This document shows positions 36,024 to 45,530 of a stretch of DNA of 64,000 nucleotides, piece after piece. The stretch is taken from the NCBI RefSeq assembly GCF_000174435.1, contig NZ_ACJN02000001.1, positions 302,001-366,000 on the forward strand, given 5' to 3'. The notes under the pieces were generated by a model. The model was not told the origin of the DNA and searched no databases. It saw only the letters and a list, made by a program, of their open reading frames with translations. The DNA comes from Desulfonatronospira thiodismutans ASO3-1. GTDB taxonomy: Bacteria > Desulfobacterota > Desulfovibrionia > Desulfovibrionales > Desulfonatronovibrionaceae. The translations under genes were made by a program, and so were the position numbers. Within the stretch, counting starts at the first letter, position 1. Each line of letters starts with the position of its first letter.

Positions 36024-39000
36024 ATGATCAGTTCAAGCCAGACTTTTTTAAAGGCAGATATGTTGAAAAGCACCGGGATTACAGAGAAAAACGGCCCCCG
36101 TTCTATTCTTATTGTGGATGATGAACCGGAACAAAGAATTATCATCAAAAAAATCCTTACTTCTGCCGGTTACCGGGTTCTTGAGGCTGAATCAGGTGTT
36201 GAGTGCACAGAGCTTATTCGCAGACAGCAGCCTGACCTGGTTTTGCTTGATGTCAAACTTGGCGATGAAAGCGGCCTGGATATCTGCAGGCAAATAAAGA
36301 CCGATTCTGATATTGCAGACACCCATATCATGTTTTTGTCCGGGGTGAAGACAAGCCCTCAGGAACAGGCCCGGGGACTCAGGGCAGGTGCGGATGGCTA
36401 CATAGTCAAGCCGGTGAACAAAGAAGAGTTTCTGGCCAGGATTGAGGCCTTGATGCGTGTTGTACACACAGAGGAAAGGTTGAAGGAAAGTCAGCATAGA
36501 CTTGTGTCGGCACAGCGCATAGCAAAAGTCGGGGATTTTATCTGGGATGTGCAAACCGGGAATATAACCTGGTCGGACTCTCTATATGAGTTGTTGCAGT
36601 ATGACAGGTCCCAGCGAATAGATTATGAGACAGTCAAAAATCATGTTCATCACCCTGATGATGTCCAGGATATTGCCGACTGGCTGAAAAAATCCCTGGC
36701 ATCCGGGGAAAAAGACCTGCCACCCATGGAATACAGGGTTTTTCGAAAGGACGGCCAGATCTTATACGTAAGGACCACAGGTGTTATTTACTACCAAAAT
36801 AACAAAGCTTCCAGGGTGTTTGCCACTGTACAGGACGTTACCCAGCAAATAATGGCCCGAGTGCGCTTGTCTGAAATCAATGAGTGCCTGCTCAGCTTAG
36901 GACCTGATTTTAATGAAAACATTGAAAAACTTACCGCTCTTTGCGGCAGAATCCTTGGTGCGACCTGCGCACTTTATAATCGTCTTGAAGGCGATCTGCT
37001 TTGTTCAAGAGGACAATGGCAGACTCCTCCCGACTACCACCCTGAAGACACCCCCCAGGGACATATCTGTTTTGATGTAATTCAAAAGGGGAGTAACAGC
37101 CATGTGGTGGTTACCAGCCTGCAGGAAACGTCATATGCTGATACTGACCCTAATGTCACAAAGTACGGATTAAAAACATATATCGGCCAGGCTGTGAGAC
37201 AAGGCGACAGTTATGTGGGCTCCATCTGCGCGGTCTACCAGACCGACATCATACCTTCAGAGGATGACCTGCACGTTCTAAGACTCATCGCTTCAGCCAT
37301 TAGTGCTGAAGAGAACCGTAAGCGTGCCGAGGAGGCCTTACGGGAGAGCGAGAAAAAATATAGACAGTTGTTTGAAAATTCGCCGATTTCCTTGTGGGAA
37401 CAGGATTTTTCAGAAGTCAAAAAGCGCCTTGATGAGCTTAAAGCTCAGGGGATAAAAGATCTTGAGGCTTATTTGAAGCAACGGCCTGAACTGGTTTGGG
37501 AAATGGCCGGACTGGTAAAAGTCATAGATGTCAATCAGGGAACATTGAATTTGTATAAAGCAAACTTCAAGGACGAATTATTAGCTGGAATATCCAGGAT
37601 TTTTGGTAAGGAATCCTATGCTGATTTTTTGCAGGGCCTGTTATTAATAGCATCCGGAGAAACCAGCTTTTCTTTTGAAAGAGAGCATGTGACCCTGGCT
37701 GGTCAGAATTTGAAAACACAGCTCTACTGGTCTGTCATTCCTGGATATGAGGTGGATTATTCCCGTGTACTGGTCTGTATTGTCGATATCACCGAGCTTG
37801 TTAACATTCAGGAGGAATTGATTCAGGCCAAAGAGCAAGCCGAGGCCGCAAACCAGGCCAAATCCGAATTTCTGGCCAACATGTCTCACGAGCTGCGTAC
37901 GCCATTCAACGGCATAATGGGCATGATGCAGGTGTTGCAGAACACGGACCTGGATGATGAACAGCAGGAATTCGTCAATCTGTCCATTCAATCATCTGAA
38001 AGGTTCGCCCGCCTGCTTTCGGATATCCTGGAACTGTCCAATATAGAAGCGGGCAAAATGATCATCTGCCCTGCACATTTCAGCCTCCAGGAACTGCTTG
38101 AGTCCTTATCCGGTCTGTTTTCGGCAGAAGGCCATCAAAAGGGACTCGCCCTGGAATTTTTAATGGACTCCAATGTTCCGGCAGAAGTCATAGGAGACGC
38201 GACCCGGGTCAAGCAGGTTATGTTCACCTTAGTGGGCAATGCCCTGAAATTTACAGAACAAGGGTCCGTGCAGGTCCAGCTGACCCCTCTATCTGCGACC
38301 AAAGGAGGAGATGTCAGGGTGCAGTTTTCCGTCTTCGATACCGGAATCGGTATCCCTGAGGACAGGTTGAGTGATCTGTTCAACCCCTTTGTACAGGTGG
38401 ATGGATCGTATACACGCAAATACCAGGGCGCAGGCCTTGGCCTGTCCTTAGTCAAACGCCTGGTGGATTTGATGAACGGAAACATTTCCGTTGAAAGTGA
38501 AGTGGACCGGGGGACCACAGTGCACGTGGTCCTGCCCTTTGCCTTGCCGCCTGTAGATCACTTAGAATCTGCTATTGCAGCCGCTAATCAGCAAGATTCG
38601 AAAAAGCACTTAGATATCCTGCTGGCAGAAGACGATAACTTGAATCAGTTATTTATGAAAAAGATGCTGGAAAAGCAGGGCCATAATGTCGTCCTGGCCA
38701 ATAACGGGCAGGAAGCCGTAGACCTTTTCCAGGAACAGAACTTTGACTGCATACTCATGGACATTCAAATGCCTGGTATGACCGGGGTGGAGGCGACGCA
38801 GCGGATAAGAAGCATGGAGCATGGGGCATGGGGCCCCAGTGAAACCCCAGTCTGCGACAGGGAGCCCTTTGGGCTGTTTCACGGGGCAGGCATGGAGCAT
38901 GGCGCAGAAGTCAGAGGTCAGGAGACAGAGGACGGAGACCAGACGTCAGAGATGGGAAAACGTATCCCGGATTTCCTCAATACCTCAATTCCTCAATCCC

Positions 39001-39158
39001 CCAATCCCCGAATTCCAATAATCGCTGTAACCGCCCATACCCAGCCTGGTGACCGGGAGAGATTTCTGGAGGCCGGAATGGATGATTACATAGGCAAACC
39101 GGTGAATCACGAGGATTTTCAAAGGGTGTTCAGTAAGTTTTTTGGGCAGGAGCATTAA
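36024..39158 (+). CDS. Hybrid histidine kinase (REC-PAS-GAF-PAS-HisKA-HATPase-REC) with a repeat-derived insertion
   Basis: 1044 residues, cytoplasmic. The first receiver (about 30-145, LVLLDVKLGDESG) is followed by a PAS domain with PAC exit (160-285), GAF (290-430), an atypical PAS-like domain (445-595), HisKA with ANMSHELRTPFNG (histidine near 622), HATPase (about 670-840, NALKFTE, DTGIGIP, GAGLGLSL) and a second receiver (about 865-1040, CILMDIQMPGM). Inside that receiver, between the RIRS helix and PIIAVTAHTQ, about 68 residues are inserted. They are encoded by a repeat (38811-39014), are low in complexity and keep the frame. The loop position may allow the domain to fold. A GGGAGG site supports the start. 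Confidence 0.92.
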   Translation: MISSSQTFLKADMLKSTGITEKNGPRSILIVDDEPEQRIIIKKILTSAGYRVLEAESGVECTELIRRQQPDLVLLDVKLGDESGLDICRQIKTDSDIADTHIMFLSGVKTSPQEQARGLRAGADGYIVKPVNKEEFLARIEALMRVVHTEERLKESQHRLVSAQRIAKVGDFIWDVQTGNITWSDSLYELLQYDRSQRIDYETVKNHVHHPDDVQDIADWLKKSLASGEKDLPPMEYRVFRKDGQILYVRTTGVIYYQNNKASRVFATVQDVTQQIMARVRLSEINECLLSLGPDFNENIEKLTALCGRILGATCALYNRLEGDLLCSRGQWQTPPDYHPEDTPQGHICFDVIQKGSNSHVVVTSLQETSYADTDPNVTKYGLKTYIGQAVRQGDSYVGSICAVYQTDIIPSEDDLHVLRLIASAISAEENRKRAEEALRESEKKYRQLFENSPISLWEQDFSEVKKRLDELKAQGIKDLEAYLKQRPELVWEMAGLVKVIDVNQGTLNLYKANFKDELLAGISRIFGKESYADFLQGLLLIASGETSFSFEREHVTLAGQNLKTQLYWSVIPGYEVDYSRVLVCIVDITELVNIQEELIQAKEQAEAANQAKSEFLANMSHELRTPFNGIMGMMQVLQNTDLDDEQQEFVNLSIQSSERFARLLSDILELSNIEAGKMIICPAHFSLQELLESLSGLFSAEGHQKGLALEFLMDSNVPAEVIGDATRVKQVMFTLVGNALKFTEQGSVQVQLTPLSATKGGDVRVQFSVFDTGIGIPEDRLSDLFNPFVQVDGSYTRKYQGAGLGLSLVKRLVDLMNGNISVESEVDRGTTVHVVLPFALPPVDHLESAIAAANQQDSKKHLDILLAEDDNLNQLFMKKMLEKQGHNVVLANNGQEAVDLFQEQNFDCILMDIQMPGMTGVEATQRIRSMEHGAWGPSETPVCDREPFGLFHGAGMEHGAEVRGQETEDGDQTSEMGKRIPDFLNTSIPQSPNPRIPIIAVTAHTQPGDRERFLEAGMDDYIGKPVNHEDFQRVFSKFFGQEH
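38811..39014 (+). repeat. In-frame repeat insertion in a receiver domain (kinase at 36024)
   Basis: About 204 bases. It starts with GCATGGAGCATGGGGCATGG, then a hairpin with arms CCCCAGTGAAAC and GTTTCACGGGG, then CAGAAGTCAGAGGTCAG, and ends in short CCTCAATCC-type units. All 68 codons are open. The same two end modules are present in the insertion at 42541-42714. Confidence 0.85.
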
Positions 39159-39226
39159 CAGCAATAACTGCGGAGTGCCTGTCACCTGCTTTCTTCTGAA
39201 CTACTTATCCAGCCTTGGAGATAGTG

Positions 39227-42200
39227 ATGTCAACGAGACCAACCAGCTTAAATGACCAGGATCAGTCTGAGCAATCTGTCTTACCGGATGCTCAGGACAT
39301 CCTGGATAAAGCCACCATCGGCATTTTTAAGACAACTCTTGAAGGTCGGTTTATTTATGCAAACCGAGCCCTGGCTGAAATATTCGGCTACTCATCCCCC
39401 CGGGATCTTATCGCTTCAGTAACCGATATTGCAACACAGTTGTTTGCTGATCCAGTTCAGTGGGAAGAGGTCAGGCATCTTCTGGATCTGCACGGGATAG
39501 TCAAAAATTACGAGTGCAGGCAGATTCGACGGGATGGTACAGTATTCTGGGCATCAGGGAGTATTCAGGCTGTAACTGATGCCAAAGGAAAAGCCTCCCA
39601 TTTCCAGGGTTTTGTTTCAGATATTTCAGACAGAAAGCTTGCCCAGGATCAATGGCAGTCCACTTTTGAAGCCCTACCTGACTTGATTGCCCTGGTAGAT
39701 AATGACCATCGCATCCTGAGGGTTAATAACGCCATGGCCGAGCATCTTGGTTTACAACCCAGGGAAATTGAGGGACGTTTCTGTTATGAAGTAGTTCACG
39801 GATTGTCGGCTCCCCCGGATTTCTGTCCACATTCCAGAACGTTGAGAAGCCGGAATGAGGAGAATGCAGAAGTTTTTGAAGAAAGACTGCATGGGTATTT
39901 TAATGTCACCACTACACCTTTTCGAGATGCCGGTGGATTTATTCTGGGCAGTGTGCATGTAGCCAGGGATATAACAATCCAGAAACATAAACATGATGTA
40001 ATGCAGCAGGCTATAGAGGAGTCCAGACGTTCTGAAGCTCATCTTTCCAGCATGTTTGAGTCGGCAAGAGCCATACTGACAACTAAGGACTTTCCATCCG
40101 CTGCCAGGCATATATTTGACAGTGTGTCCAGCCTGATAGGCTCCAGTGCAGGCTATGTGGCCCTGCTGGCCGATGACGGCCGGGAAAATGAACTGGTTTT
40201 CCTGGAGTCTGGAGGAAGACCCTGCTATGTAGATCCGGCGCTGCCCATGCCCATCCGGGGGCTCAGGGCCCAGTCATACAGCCTGAATGCTGTAGTATTT
40301 GAAAATGACTTCATGAACAGTCAATGGATGGACTTCATGCCGCCGGGGCATGTTCAGCTGGACAATGTTCTTTTTGCTCCGCTTGTTCTGGACGAAAAAA
40401 CCGTGGGGATAATCGGACTGGCCAACAAGCCTGGTGGATTTACAGAAAAAGACGCAAATGCCGCCAAGTCCTTCGGGGACCTTGCAGCCATTGCTCTACG
40501 CAATTCCAGGAATCTGGAAAAGCTTGCCGAAAACGAGCAGTCACTCAACTACCGCCTGGATCTGCAACGCCTGCTCATGGACCTGGCCATGGACTTTCTC
40601 AATGTTCCAACCGACAACCTGAATCAGGCTACTGACAGAGCTCTGATGCGTCTGGGGCAATTCACCGGGACTGACCGGGTTTATATTTTTTACTATGATT
40701 ATGAAAACCATGTCATGACCAACACCCATGAATGGTGCGCCCCTGGAATAGAGCCGCAAATTGACAACCTCCAGAAAATCCCTCTTGCTCTCAACCCGGA
40801 GCATGTACGAATGCACAATGAAGGCCGGCCTTTTTACCTGCCCGATGTTTCTAAGCTTGATAATAATGACCCTTTTAGACTTCACCTTGAATTTCAGGAT
40901 ATACAGTCTTTGCTGGCCATTCCTCTTATGGGTCCTGAAGGATGCCTGGGGTTTGTCGGCCTGGATTCGGTCCGGTCTACCAGGACATGGTCGGATTCCG
41001 AGATAAATCTGTTTGCATTACTGGCAAAGCTGTTGGTCAATGCCCAACTCAGACAGAGCAGGGAGCAGGACCTTAAAGATGCCATGGAGCAGGCTGAAAT
41101 AGCCACTCAGGCCAAGTCTGAATTTCTGGCTAATATGAGCCACGAAATCCGTACTCCTATGAATGGTGTGATCGGCATGACGGATCTCTTGTTGGATACT
41201 GAGCTGCGTCCGGAACAGAGAAGCCTGGCCGAATCCATTCAGAGCAGTGGCGAGGCCTTACTGGCCCTGATAAACGATATCCTGGACTTTTCCAAAATCG
41301 AGGCCGGTCGTCTGGAACTGGAAAGCGTGAACTTCAACTTGCACTACTTGCTTGAAGATCTGGCCTCTCTTATGGCTGTACGGGCTGATGAAAAGGGTCT
41401 GGAACTGATCTGTCTGCCTGATCCGGATGTACCGGCCCAGGTCCAGGGCGACCCCGGACGCCTGCGACAGATACTGACCAACCTGGTGGGCAATGCCATC
41501 AAGTTTACTCACCAGGGAGAGGTAGTGGTCATGGTGCAGAAGTCAGAGGCTAGAAGTCAGAAGTCAGACAACAGTGCAGATGATGTCCTGCTTCTCTTCA
41601 CAGTCCAGGACACCGGCATTGGTGTTCCTGAAGACAAGATTGATCTTCTTTTCAACAAGTTTTCCCAGGTGGACGCATCCACCACCCGCAAATTCGGGGG
41701 TACAGGCCTTGGCCTGGCTATTTCCAGACAACTGGCTGAAATGATGGGTGGTGAAGTCGGGGTCCAAAGTGAATACGGCCGGGGTTGTAAGTTCTGGTTC
41801 ACGGCCCGGCTCACCCTGCAGAAGAAGCAGGAAGAGCCCCTGCCTGCTCTGCCACAGGATCTGCATGGTGAGCATATACTTATTGTCGATGATAATGAAA
41901 CCAACCTGGAAATTCTGAAAAAACAGCTTGAGGCCTGGGGAGTAGAGGTAGAGCAGGCCTCTGAAGGTCACGAAGCCCTTCTCATTCTGGACAGGGTATA
42001 CTCAGAAGGCAATTATTTTGCCATGGCCATTCTGGACATGCATATGCCCGGTATGGATGGAGCAGAACTCGGCCGGCTTATAAGAAACACTGACATACTT
42101 AAGGACCTGCCTCTGGTAATGCTGACCTCTCTGGGACGTCCCGGTGATGCCAAAATTTTTGAAGAACAGGGCTTTAATGCCTACCTGAACAAGCCCGTCC

Positions 42201-43267
42201 GCCAGTCCGAACTCTTTGATACCCTGCTGACGGTTCTTTCCAGTGCCGGCAAAGCCCCGGGCCATTCCATCATCACCAGGCATCAGGCCCGGGAGATAAA
42301 AAGACAGCAATCCGAGCTGATAAAATTTAAAGGCCATGTGCTTGTTGCCGAGGATAACCCGGTCAATCAGAAAGTGGCTGTCGGCCTGCTTAATAAAATG
42401 GGGCTGAGTGCGGACATTGTAGATACTGGACTGAAGGCGGTTGAGGCCTTGCAGAACCAAAGCTATGATCTGGTACTTATGGATGTGCAGATGCCGGAAA
42501 TGGACGGACTGGAAGCGACCAGGCGCATACGCGCTGCAGAGGACAGAAATCAGAGGTCAGAAGTCAGAAATCAGATATCAGAGGAAAGAAATCAGAGTAC
42601 AGGCGACAGAAGGTGGGAGAGCCAACCCCTGAACCCCTCAACCCCAGAATACCATAATCCCTCAATCCCAAAATCCTTCAATCCCAAAATTCCTCAATCC
42701 CTCAATCCCAAAATCCCGATAATCGCCATGACCGCCGGAGCCATGCACCAGGACCGGGAAAGGTGTTTAGATGCCGGTATGGACGATTATGTCACCAAGC
42801 CTGTCAACCCGGGTCAGCTTGCCACTGTTTTATCCAGGTGGCTGAAAAAAGAAAACAGCTTCATTCCTCAACAATACGGAAGCATAGATAACAGTGCATG
42901 CCACTTTCAGAAAGCAAGCAATCCTTCAAATCCGCCATTTGATTACAAGTCCTTATTGGACCGCCTTGAGCAGGACCATGAGCTGGCCAGGGAAATTGCA
43001 AATATGTATCTGCAGGATATCCCTGCCAAAATAGAAGAACTGCAAAAGGCTCTGGAAGACAAAGCAGTACAGAAAGTCCTGCGCGCAGCCCACTCCATCA
43101 AGGGTAATTCTGCCAATACCGGTTGCATGGCCATAAGCGCTATAGCTGAAATGATGGAAAGCCTTGCACAATCTGGTGAACTTGACAAGGTCGCAAACCT
43201 TATGCCTGAACTGAAAAGACAGTTTGAAATCTGCAAGACTGAAATAGAAAAAATTCAGGACACTTAA
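39227..43267 (+). CDS. Hybrid histidine kinase (PAS-PAS-GAF-GAF-HisKA-HATPase-REC-REC-HPt) with two repeat insertions
   Basis: 1346 residues from the ATG at 39227 (GGAG seven bases upstream; a TTG start lies four codons earlier). Domains: PAS (20-145, paralogous to that of the kinase at 32052), PAS (150-270), two GAFs (285-430, 445-620), HisKA ([12 protein letters not shown], histidine near 639), HATPase (690-870), receivers at about 885-1005 ([12 protein letters not shown]) and 1040-1210 ([13 protein letters not shown]), and an HPt domain with [13 protein letters not shown] (histidine near 1288). This is a complete phosphorelay in one chain, needing only an output. Repeat DNA is inserted in frame in the HATPase (41537-41569) and in the second receiver (42541-42714). 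Confidence 0.93.
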   Translation: MSTRPTSLNDQDQSEQSVLPDAQDILDKATIGIFKTTLEGRFIYANRALAEIFGYSSPRDLIASVTDIATQLFADPVQWEEVRHLLDLHGIVKNYECRQIRRDGTVFWASGSIQAVTDAKGKASHFQGFVSDISDRKLAQDQWQSTFEALPDLIALVDNDHRILRVNNAMAEHLGLQPREIEGRFCYEVVHGLSAPPDFCPHSRTLRSRNEENAEVFEERLHGYFNVTTTPFRDAGGFILGSVHVARDITIQKHKHDVMQQAIEESRRSEAHLSSMFESARAILTTKDFPSAARHIFDSVSSLIGSSAGYVALLADDGRENELVFLESGGRPCYVDPALPMPIRGLRAQSYSLNAVVFENDFMNSQWMDFMPPGHVQLDNVLFAPLVLDEKTVGIIGLANKPGGFTEKDANAAKSFGDLAAIALRNSRNLEKLAENEQSLNYRLDLQRLLMDLAMDFLNVPTDNLNQATDRALMRLGQFTGTDRVYIFYYDYENHVMTNTHEWCAPGIEPQIDNLQKIPLALNPEHVRMHNEGRPFYLPDVSKLDNNDPFRLHLEFQDIQSLLAIPLMGPEGCLGFVGLDSVRSTRTWSDSEINLFALLAKLLVNAQLRQSREQDLKDAMEQAEIATQAKSEFLANMSHEIRTPMNGVIGMTDLLLDTELRPEQRSLAESIQSSGEALLALINDILDFSKIEAGRLELESVNFNLHYLLEDLASLMAVRADEKGLELICLPDPDVPAQVQGDPGRLRQILTNLVGNAIKFTHQGEVVVMVQKSEARSQKSDNSADDVLLLFTVQDTGIGVPEDKIDLLFNKFSQVDASTTRKFGGTGLGLAISRQLAEMMGGEVGVQSEYGRGCKFWFTARLTLQKKQEEPLPALPQDLHGEHILIVDDNETNLEILKKQLEAWGVEVEQASEGHEALLILDRVYSEGNYFAMAILDMHMPGMDGAELGRLIRNTDILKDLPLVMLTSLGRPGDAKIFEEQGFNAYLNKPVRQSELFDTLLTVLSSAGKAPGHSIITRHQAREIKRQQSELIKFKGHVLVAEDNPVNQKVAVGLLNKMGLSADIVDTGLKAVEALQNQSYDLVLMDVQMPEMDGLEATRRIRAAEDRNQRSEVRNQISEERNQSTGDRRWESQPLNPSTPEYHNPSIPKSFNPKIPQSLNPKIPIIAMTAGAMHQDRERCLDAGMDDYVTKPVNPGQLATVLSRWLKKENSFIPQQYGSIDNSACHFQKASNPSNPPFDYKSLLDRLEQDHELAREIANMYLQDIPAKIEELQKALEDKAVQKVLRAAHSIKGNSANTGCMAISAIAEMMESLAQSGELDKVANLMPELKRQFEICKTEIEKIQDT
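41537..41569 (+). repeat. GAAGTCAGA-type insertion in the HATPase domain
   Basis: CAGAAGTCAGAGGCTAGAAG and a further AGTCAGAAGTCAGAC are translated as [10 protein letters not shown] between the strand VVVMVQ and the strand [12 protein letters not shown]. The unit is the same as in the receiver insertions. It lengthens a surface loop. Confidence 0.75.
42541..42714 (+). repeat. In-frame repeat insertion in the second receiver (kinase at 39227)
   Basis: 174 bases (58 codons). The left part has CAGAGGTCAGAAGTCAGAAA-type units and the right part has CTCAATCCC/AAAATCCC-type units. It interrupts the receiver between ATRRIRAAE and [10 protein letters not shown], the same loop as in the kinase at 36024. 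The frame is kept. Confidence 0.85.
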
Positions 43268-43298
43268 ATCCCACATCAAGCATATCCAGGAGGCTGTA

Positions 43299-43487
43299 AT
43301 GGCAGAAAAAGGCGATGATCCCCAGACAAAAGCTCTAACCTGGGATGAAGTTTCTTATTCCAACATGATTCAGCACGAGGCTCTTATTTCCCTGCTTCTG
43401 GAAAAGGGTGTAATCACTGAAGAGGAATACTTGGACAAGGTCAGGCAGGTCACCAGGGAGCTCCAGGACAGGCAGGCAGGGCAGTAA
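43299..43487 (+). CDS. 62-residue protein following the hybrid kinases
   Basis: AGGAGG precedes the ATG, 31 bases after the kinase stop. The protein is helical and charged: KALTWDEVSYSNMIQHEALI, then SLLLEKGVITEEEYLDKVRQ and a basic-acidic tail ending in RQAGQ. I do not recognise a named family. Being co-transcribed, it may be a small partner of the signalling system. The last 17 codons recur as an orphan fragment at 49113-49166, so the gene was once duplicated. Confidence 0.85.
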   Translation: MAEKGDDPQTKALTWDEVSYSNMIQHEALISLLLEKGVITEEEYLDKVRQVTRELQDRQAGQ

Positions 43488-43508
43488 TCTGTGAGGTGAC
43501 TGCCTCTC

Positions 43509-43691
43509 TCAAGCCGGGATGGGGAAAGGCATTTTTTGACAAGCCATCTCTTTGTATCCACCCAAAGAATAGCCAGGCTGCTCCACTCCCAGCTCCTTGA
43601 AGACCGCATCCACAGGATCGGCGTAGAAGCTGGTCTGGAACTTGGCGAAGAGTTCTCCCGGGATAGTCTGGATGTCGCCTACGCTGCTCAT
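43509..43691 (-). pseudogene. Unidentified gene or gene remnant, 60 codons
   Basis: The minus-strand frame from ATG 43691 (SSVGDIQTIPGELFAKFQ, then ADPVDAVFKELGVEQPGYSL) has the composition and codon use of a real protein and no repeat content. There is no ribosome site, and repeat D begins within about 10 bases upstream of the start, so the original 5-prime end may be missing. I do not recognise it. Confidence 0.4.
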
Positions 43692-43699
43692 GGGCAGTA

Positions 43700-43850
43700 A
43701 GACGCTTAGCACAAATCTCAAACCAACAAATTGGAACCTTTATCTGACACCCTGCTTGTTACGCCTATGGAGTAATTAAACACCCAGCACTCACTTTAAT
43801 TATTTCGGTCTCATCATCATATGCAATCAAATGAAAAGTGAGTGCTGGGT
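43700..43850. repeat. Repeat D (divergent) plus GCACTCACTTT hairpin
   Basis: GACGCTTAGCACAAAT...CAAACCAAC...CTTTATCTGACA (43698-43755) is a diverged copy of the repeat at 25834 and 52633-52685. The hairpin at 43782-43850 has arms ACCCAGCACTCACTTT and AAAGTGAGTGCTGGGT. Confidence 0.75.
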
Positions 43851-44079
43851 CCTGCAAAGCAGGGTTTAACTGGGCCTGCCCGGTTAAACAAATCTGAAGG
43901 ATTACCCGGTTAAACCGGGTCCCTCTGGGTGTTTAACACGGGATTTCCTGCAAAGCAGGGTTTAACTGGGCCTGCCCGGTTAAACAAATCCGAAGGTTTA
44001 CCCGGTTAAACCGGGTCCCTCTGGGTGTTTAACACGGGATTTCCTGCAAAGCAGGGTTTAACTGGGCCTGCCCCAATGA
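43851..44079. repeat. Tandem 96-bp repeat rich in GTTTAAC palindromes
   Basis: CCTGCAAAGCAGGGTTTAAC starts at 43851, 43947 and 44043 (two full 96-bp units and a partial third). Each unit holds CCCGGTTAAAC...GTTTAAC-type inverted words. An inverted partial copy is at about 52556-52632. The unit then joins CCAATGAATAGGCTTACGTG, also found inverted at about 52525-52550. Confidence 0.88.
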
Positions 44080-44101
44080 ATAGGCTTACGTGCACGTAGT
44101 A

Positions 44102-44333
44102 TCTCCCCTCCTTAGCCAAGGAGGGGCCGGGGGTGGTTGTAACCAATCCCTTCCTTATCTCTCCCCGCCTTAGCCAAGGAGGGGCCGGGGGTGGTTGTAA
44201 CCGATCCCTTCCTTATCTCTCCCCTCCTTAGCCAAGGAGGGGCCGGGGGTGGTTGTGACCAATCCCTTCCTTATCTCTCCCCGCCTTAGCCAAGGAGGGG
44301 CCGGGGGTGGTTGTAACCAATCCCTTCATTGTT
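44102..44333. repeat. Four tandem 58-bp units with CCTT-AGCC-AAGG palindrome
   Basis: The word CTTAGCCAAGG recurs at 44111, 44169, 44227 and 44285, exactly 58 bases apart. Each unit reads CTCCCC, palindrome, GGCCGGGGGTGGTTGTAACC, AATCCCTTCC. Single units occur at 45835-45895 and inverted at 52465-52520, and the palindrome is shared with the 415-bp arrays. Confidence 0.9.
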
Positions 44334-44412
44334 CAACCGGGCAAACTCGCAACATAATGTCCCCATCTTCTGCTTTCCTGTCTTTAATGTCCTCATCTTC
44401 CGATATACTGGC

Positions 44413-44700
44413 TTAATCAAAATGGCTTTCTGAAGAAAATACTTTGGATTTGAGGGGGAAGCGTTCGGGATGTCTGATAATTTCTTCTGTGAGGTCAACG
44501 TCGATTTCAGGCCAATAAAAATGACCAGGGGATTGTTCCTGAACATTCAAGATATTTTTGAGCGGCTGGTCTTTAAACCAGGGGAATTCATCATAAGGCA
44601 TGAAAAGTTCATTATCATGAGTCAAGATCCAGATTCCGTGACTGGAAACATGAGTAACTTCAACTGCTGAAGTGTTTAATCCACGCGCTGGCAAGCTCAT
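44413..44700 (-). CDS. DUF2442 protein (copy 2)
   Basis: 95 residues from the ATG at 44700 (an alternative lies at 44715). NTSAVEVTHVSSHGIWILT, FMPYDEFPWFKDQPL and HFYWPEIDVDLTEEII are the family signature. Its start lies within the end of the DUF4160 gene, as in copy 1 at 30110. The C-terminus is extended by a charged tail (PERFPLKSKVFSSES) relative to copy 1. Putative toxin-antitoxin partner. Confidence 0.9.
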   Translation of the reverse strand: MSLPARGLNTSAVEVTHVSSHGIWILTHDNELFMPYDEFPWFKDQPLKNILNVQEQSPGHFYWPEIDVDLTEEIIRHPERFPLKSKVFSSESHFD

Positions 44701-44899
44701 GGTGGTGCTCCTCAATAATTGCTTCTATTTCTTTCAATTCTTTTCTGGAAAACCTGTAATTATTCGCCAGTTCCAGTTCCGGCTTAAGCCAGAACTTGGC
44801 TTCTCCTTCATTGGAGACAACATGCACATGCATTCTGGTTTCTTCTCTTGAAAAAAAGAAAAACCTGTAGCCTTTTTTTCTGAATACTGTTGGTGTCAA
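44660..44899 (-). CDS. DUF4160 protein (copy 2)
   Basis: 79 residues. TVFRKKGYRFFFFSREE, MHVHVVSNEGEAKFWLKP and the helical tail SRKELKEIEAIIEEHHHELA match the family and copy 1 at 29881, but the two are clearly diverged rather than recent duplicates. It is the first gene of the pair. Confidence 0.9.
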   Translation of the reverse strand: MTPTVFRKKGYRFFFFSREETRMHVHVVSNEGEAKFWLKPELELANNYRFSRKELKEIEAIIEEHHHELASAWIKHFSS

Positions 44900-45164
44900 A
44901 TATTATTCCTGTTAACAAATATCCGCATGGATCTCTTGTAAGTCAAGTACCGGCAGTCAGAAAAATAATCAACTCTCACTTCACCCCACCAAGCATCTTA
45001 ATCATCGGCAAAGTAGCGTTCATAAAGGGCTCAAGTCTGATTTTCAGCCCGCTCCAATCTCTTCATGGCATACAAACCCTCAACCCCGCCAACCGAAGTA
45101 AACTTCCTTGTATCCTTGGAGCCAAGCAGGTGCTTGACCTGGTCAAATATTTCCCCCGCCTGCC
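44900..45164. other. Gap without a recognisable gene
   Basis: The sequence upstream of the DUF4160 gene holds short open frames in several directions but none with a ribosome site or recognisable protein. Palindromic repeats begin at about 45165. Confidence 0.4.
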
Positions 45165-45530
45165 TTGTGAATCCGGGCTCCCTCTGGGTGATTCACTGGG
45201 TAAAATTCCTGTCACGCCTCTGGCGTCATTGAATCTCTTCTTATTCAACCGGGGTCTTCCCATTTTACTGGGGCCTCCTGCACAAAGTCCTTGCTTGCCC
45301 TGTGAAATGCCGTAACACGGCCCTGCTACGCAGGATTTCACTGGGCCGCCGATAACTCCGGAATCTGTTTACCCGGTTAAACCCGGCCCCGCGTGACCCA
45401 GCACTCACTTTTCCATTTGTTTGCTTATGATAGAGCCGAAAATATTAAAGTGAGTGCTGGGTGTTTAACCGGGTTCACCCGGTTAAACACGGCAGAGCCG
45501 TAGACCTTCGGTCTGTTTAACCGGGTGAAA
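45165..45530. repeat. Cluster of word-swap palindromes
   Basis: At least five short palindromes lie side by side: GTGAATCCGGG...GATTCACTGGG (45170-45205), CATTGAAT...ATTCAACCGGGG (45228-45256), CCCTGTGAAAT...ATTTCACTGGG (45298-45348), the ACCCAGCACTCACTTT hairpin (45396-45462) and GTTTAACCGGG/CCCGGTTAAAC arms (45371-45530). The frame (CGGG, CCCTCTGGG) stays similar while the paired word changes. Confidence 0.8.

Noticed and set aside
44102-44333. CRISPR array in the 58-bp tandem units
   Set aside because: Units are contiguous and almost identical over all 58 bases, so there are no spacers.
45063-45341. Minus-strand 92-codon frame
   Set aside because: It is read through word-swap palindromes and has no protein-like pattern.
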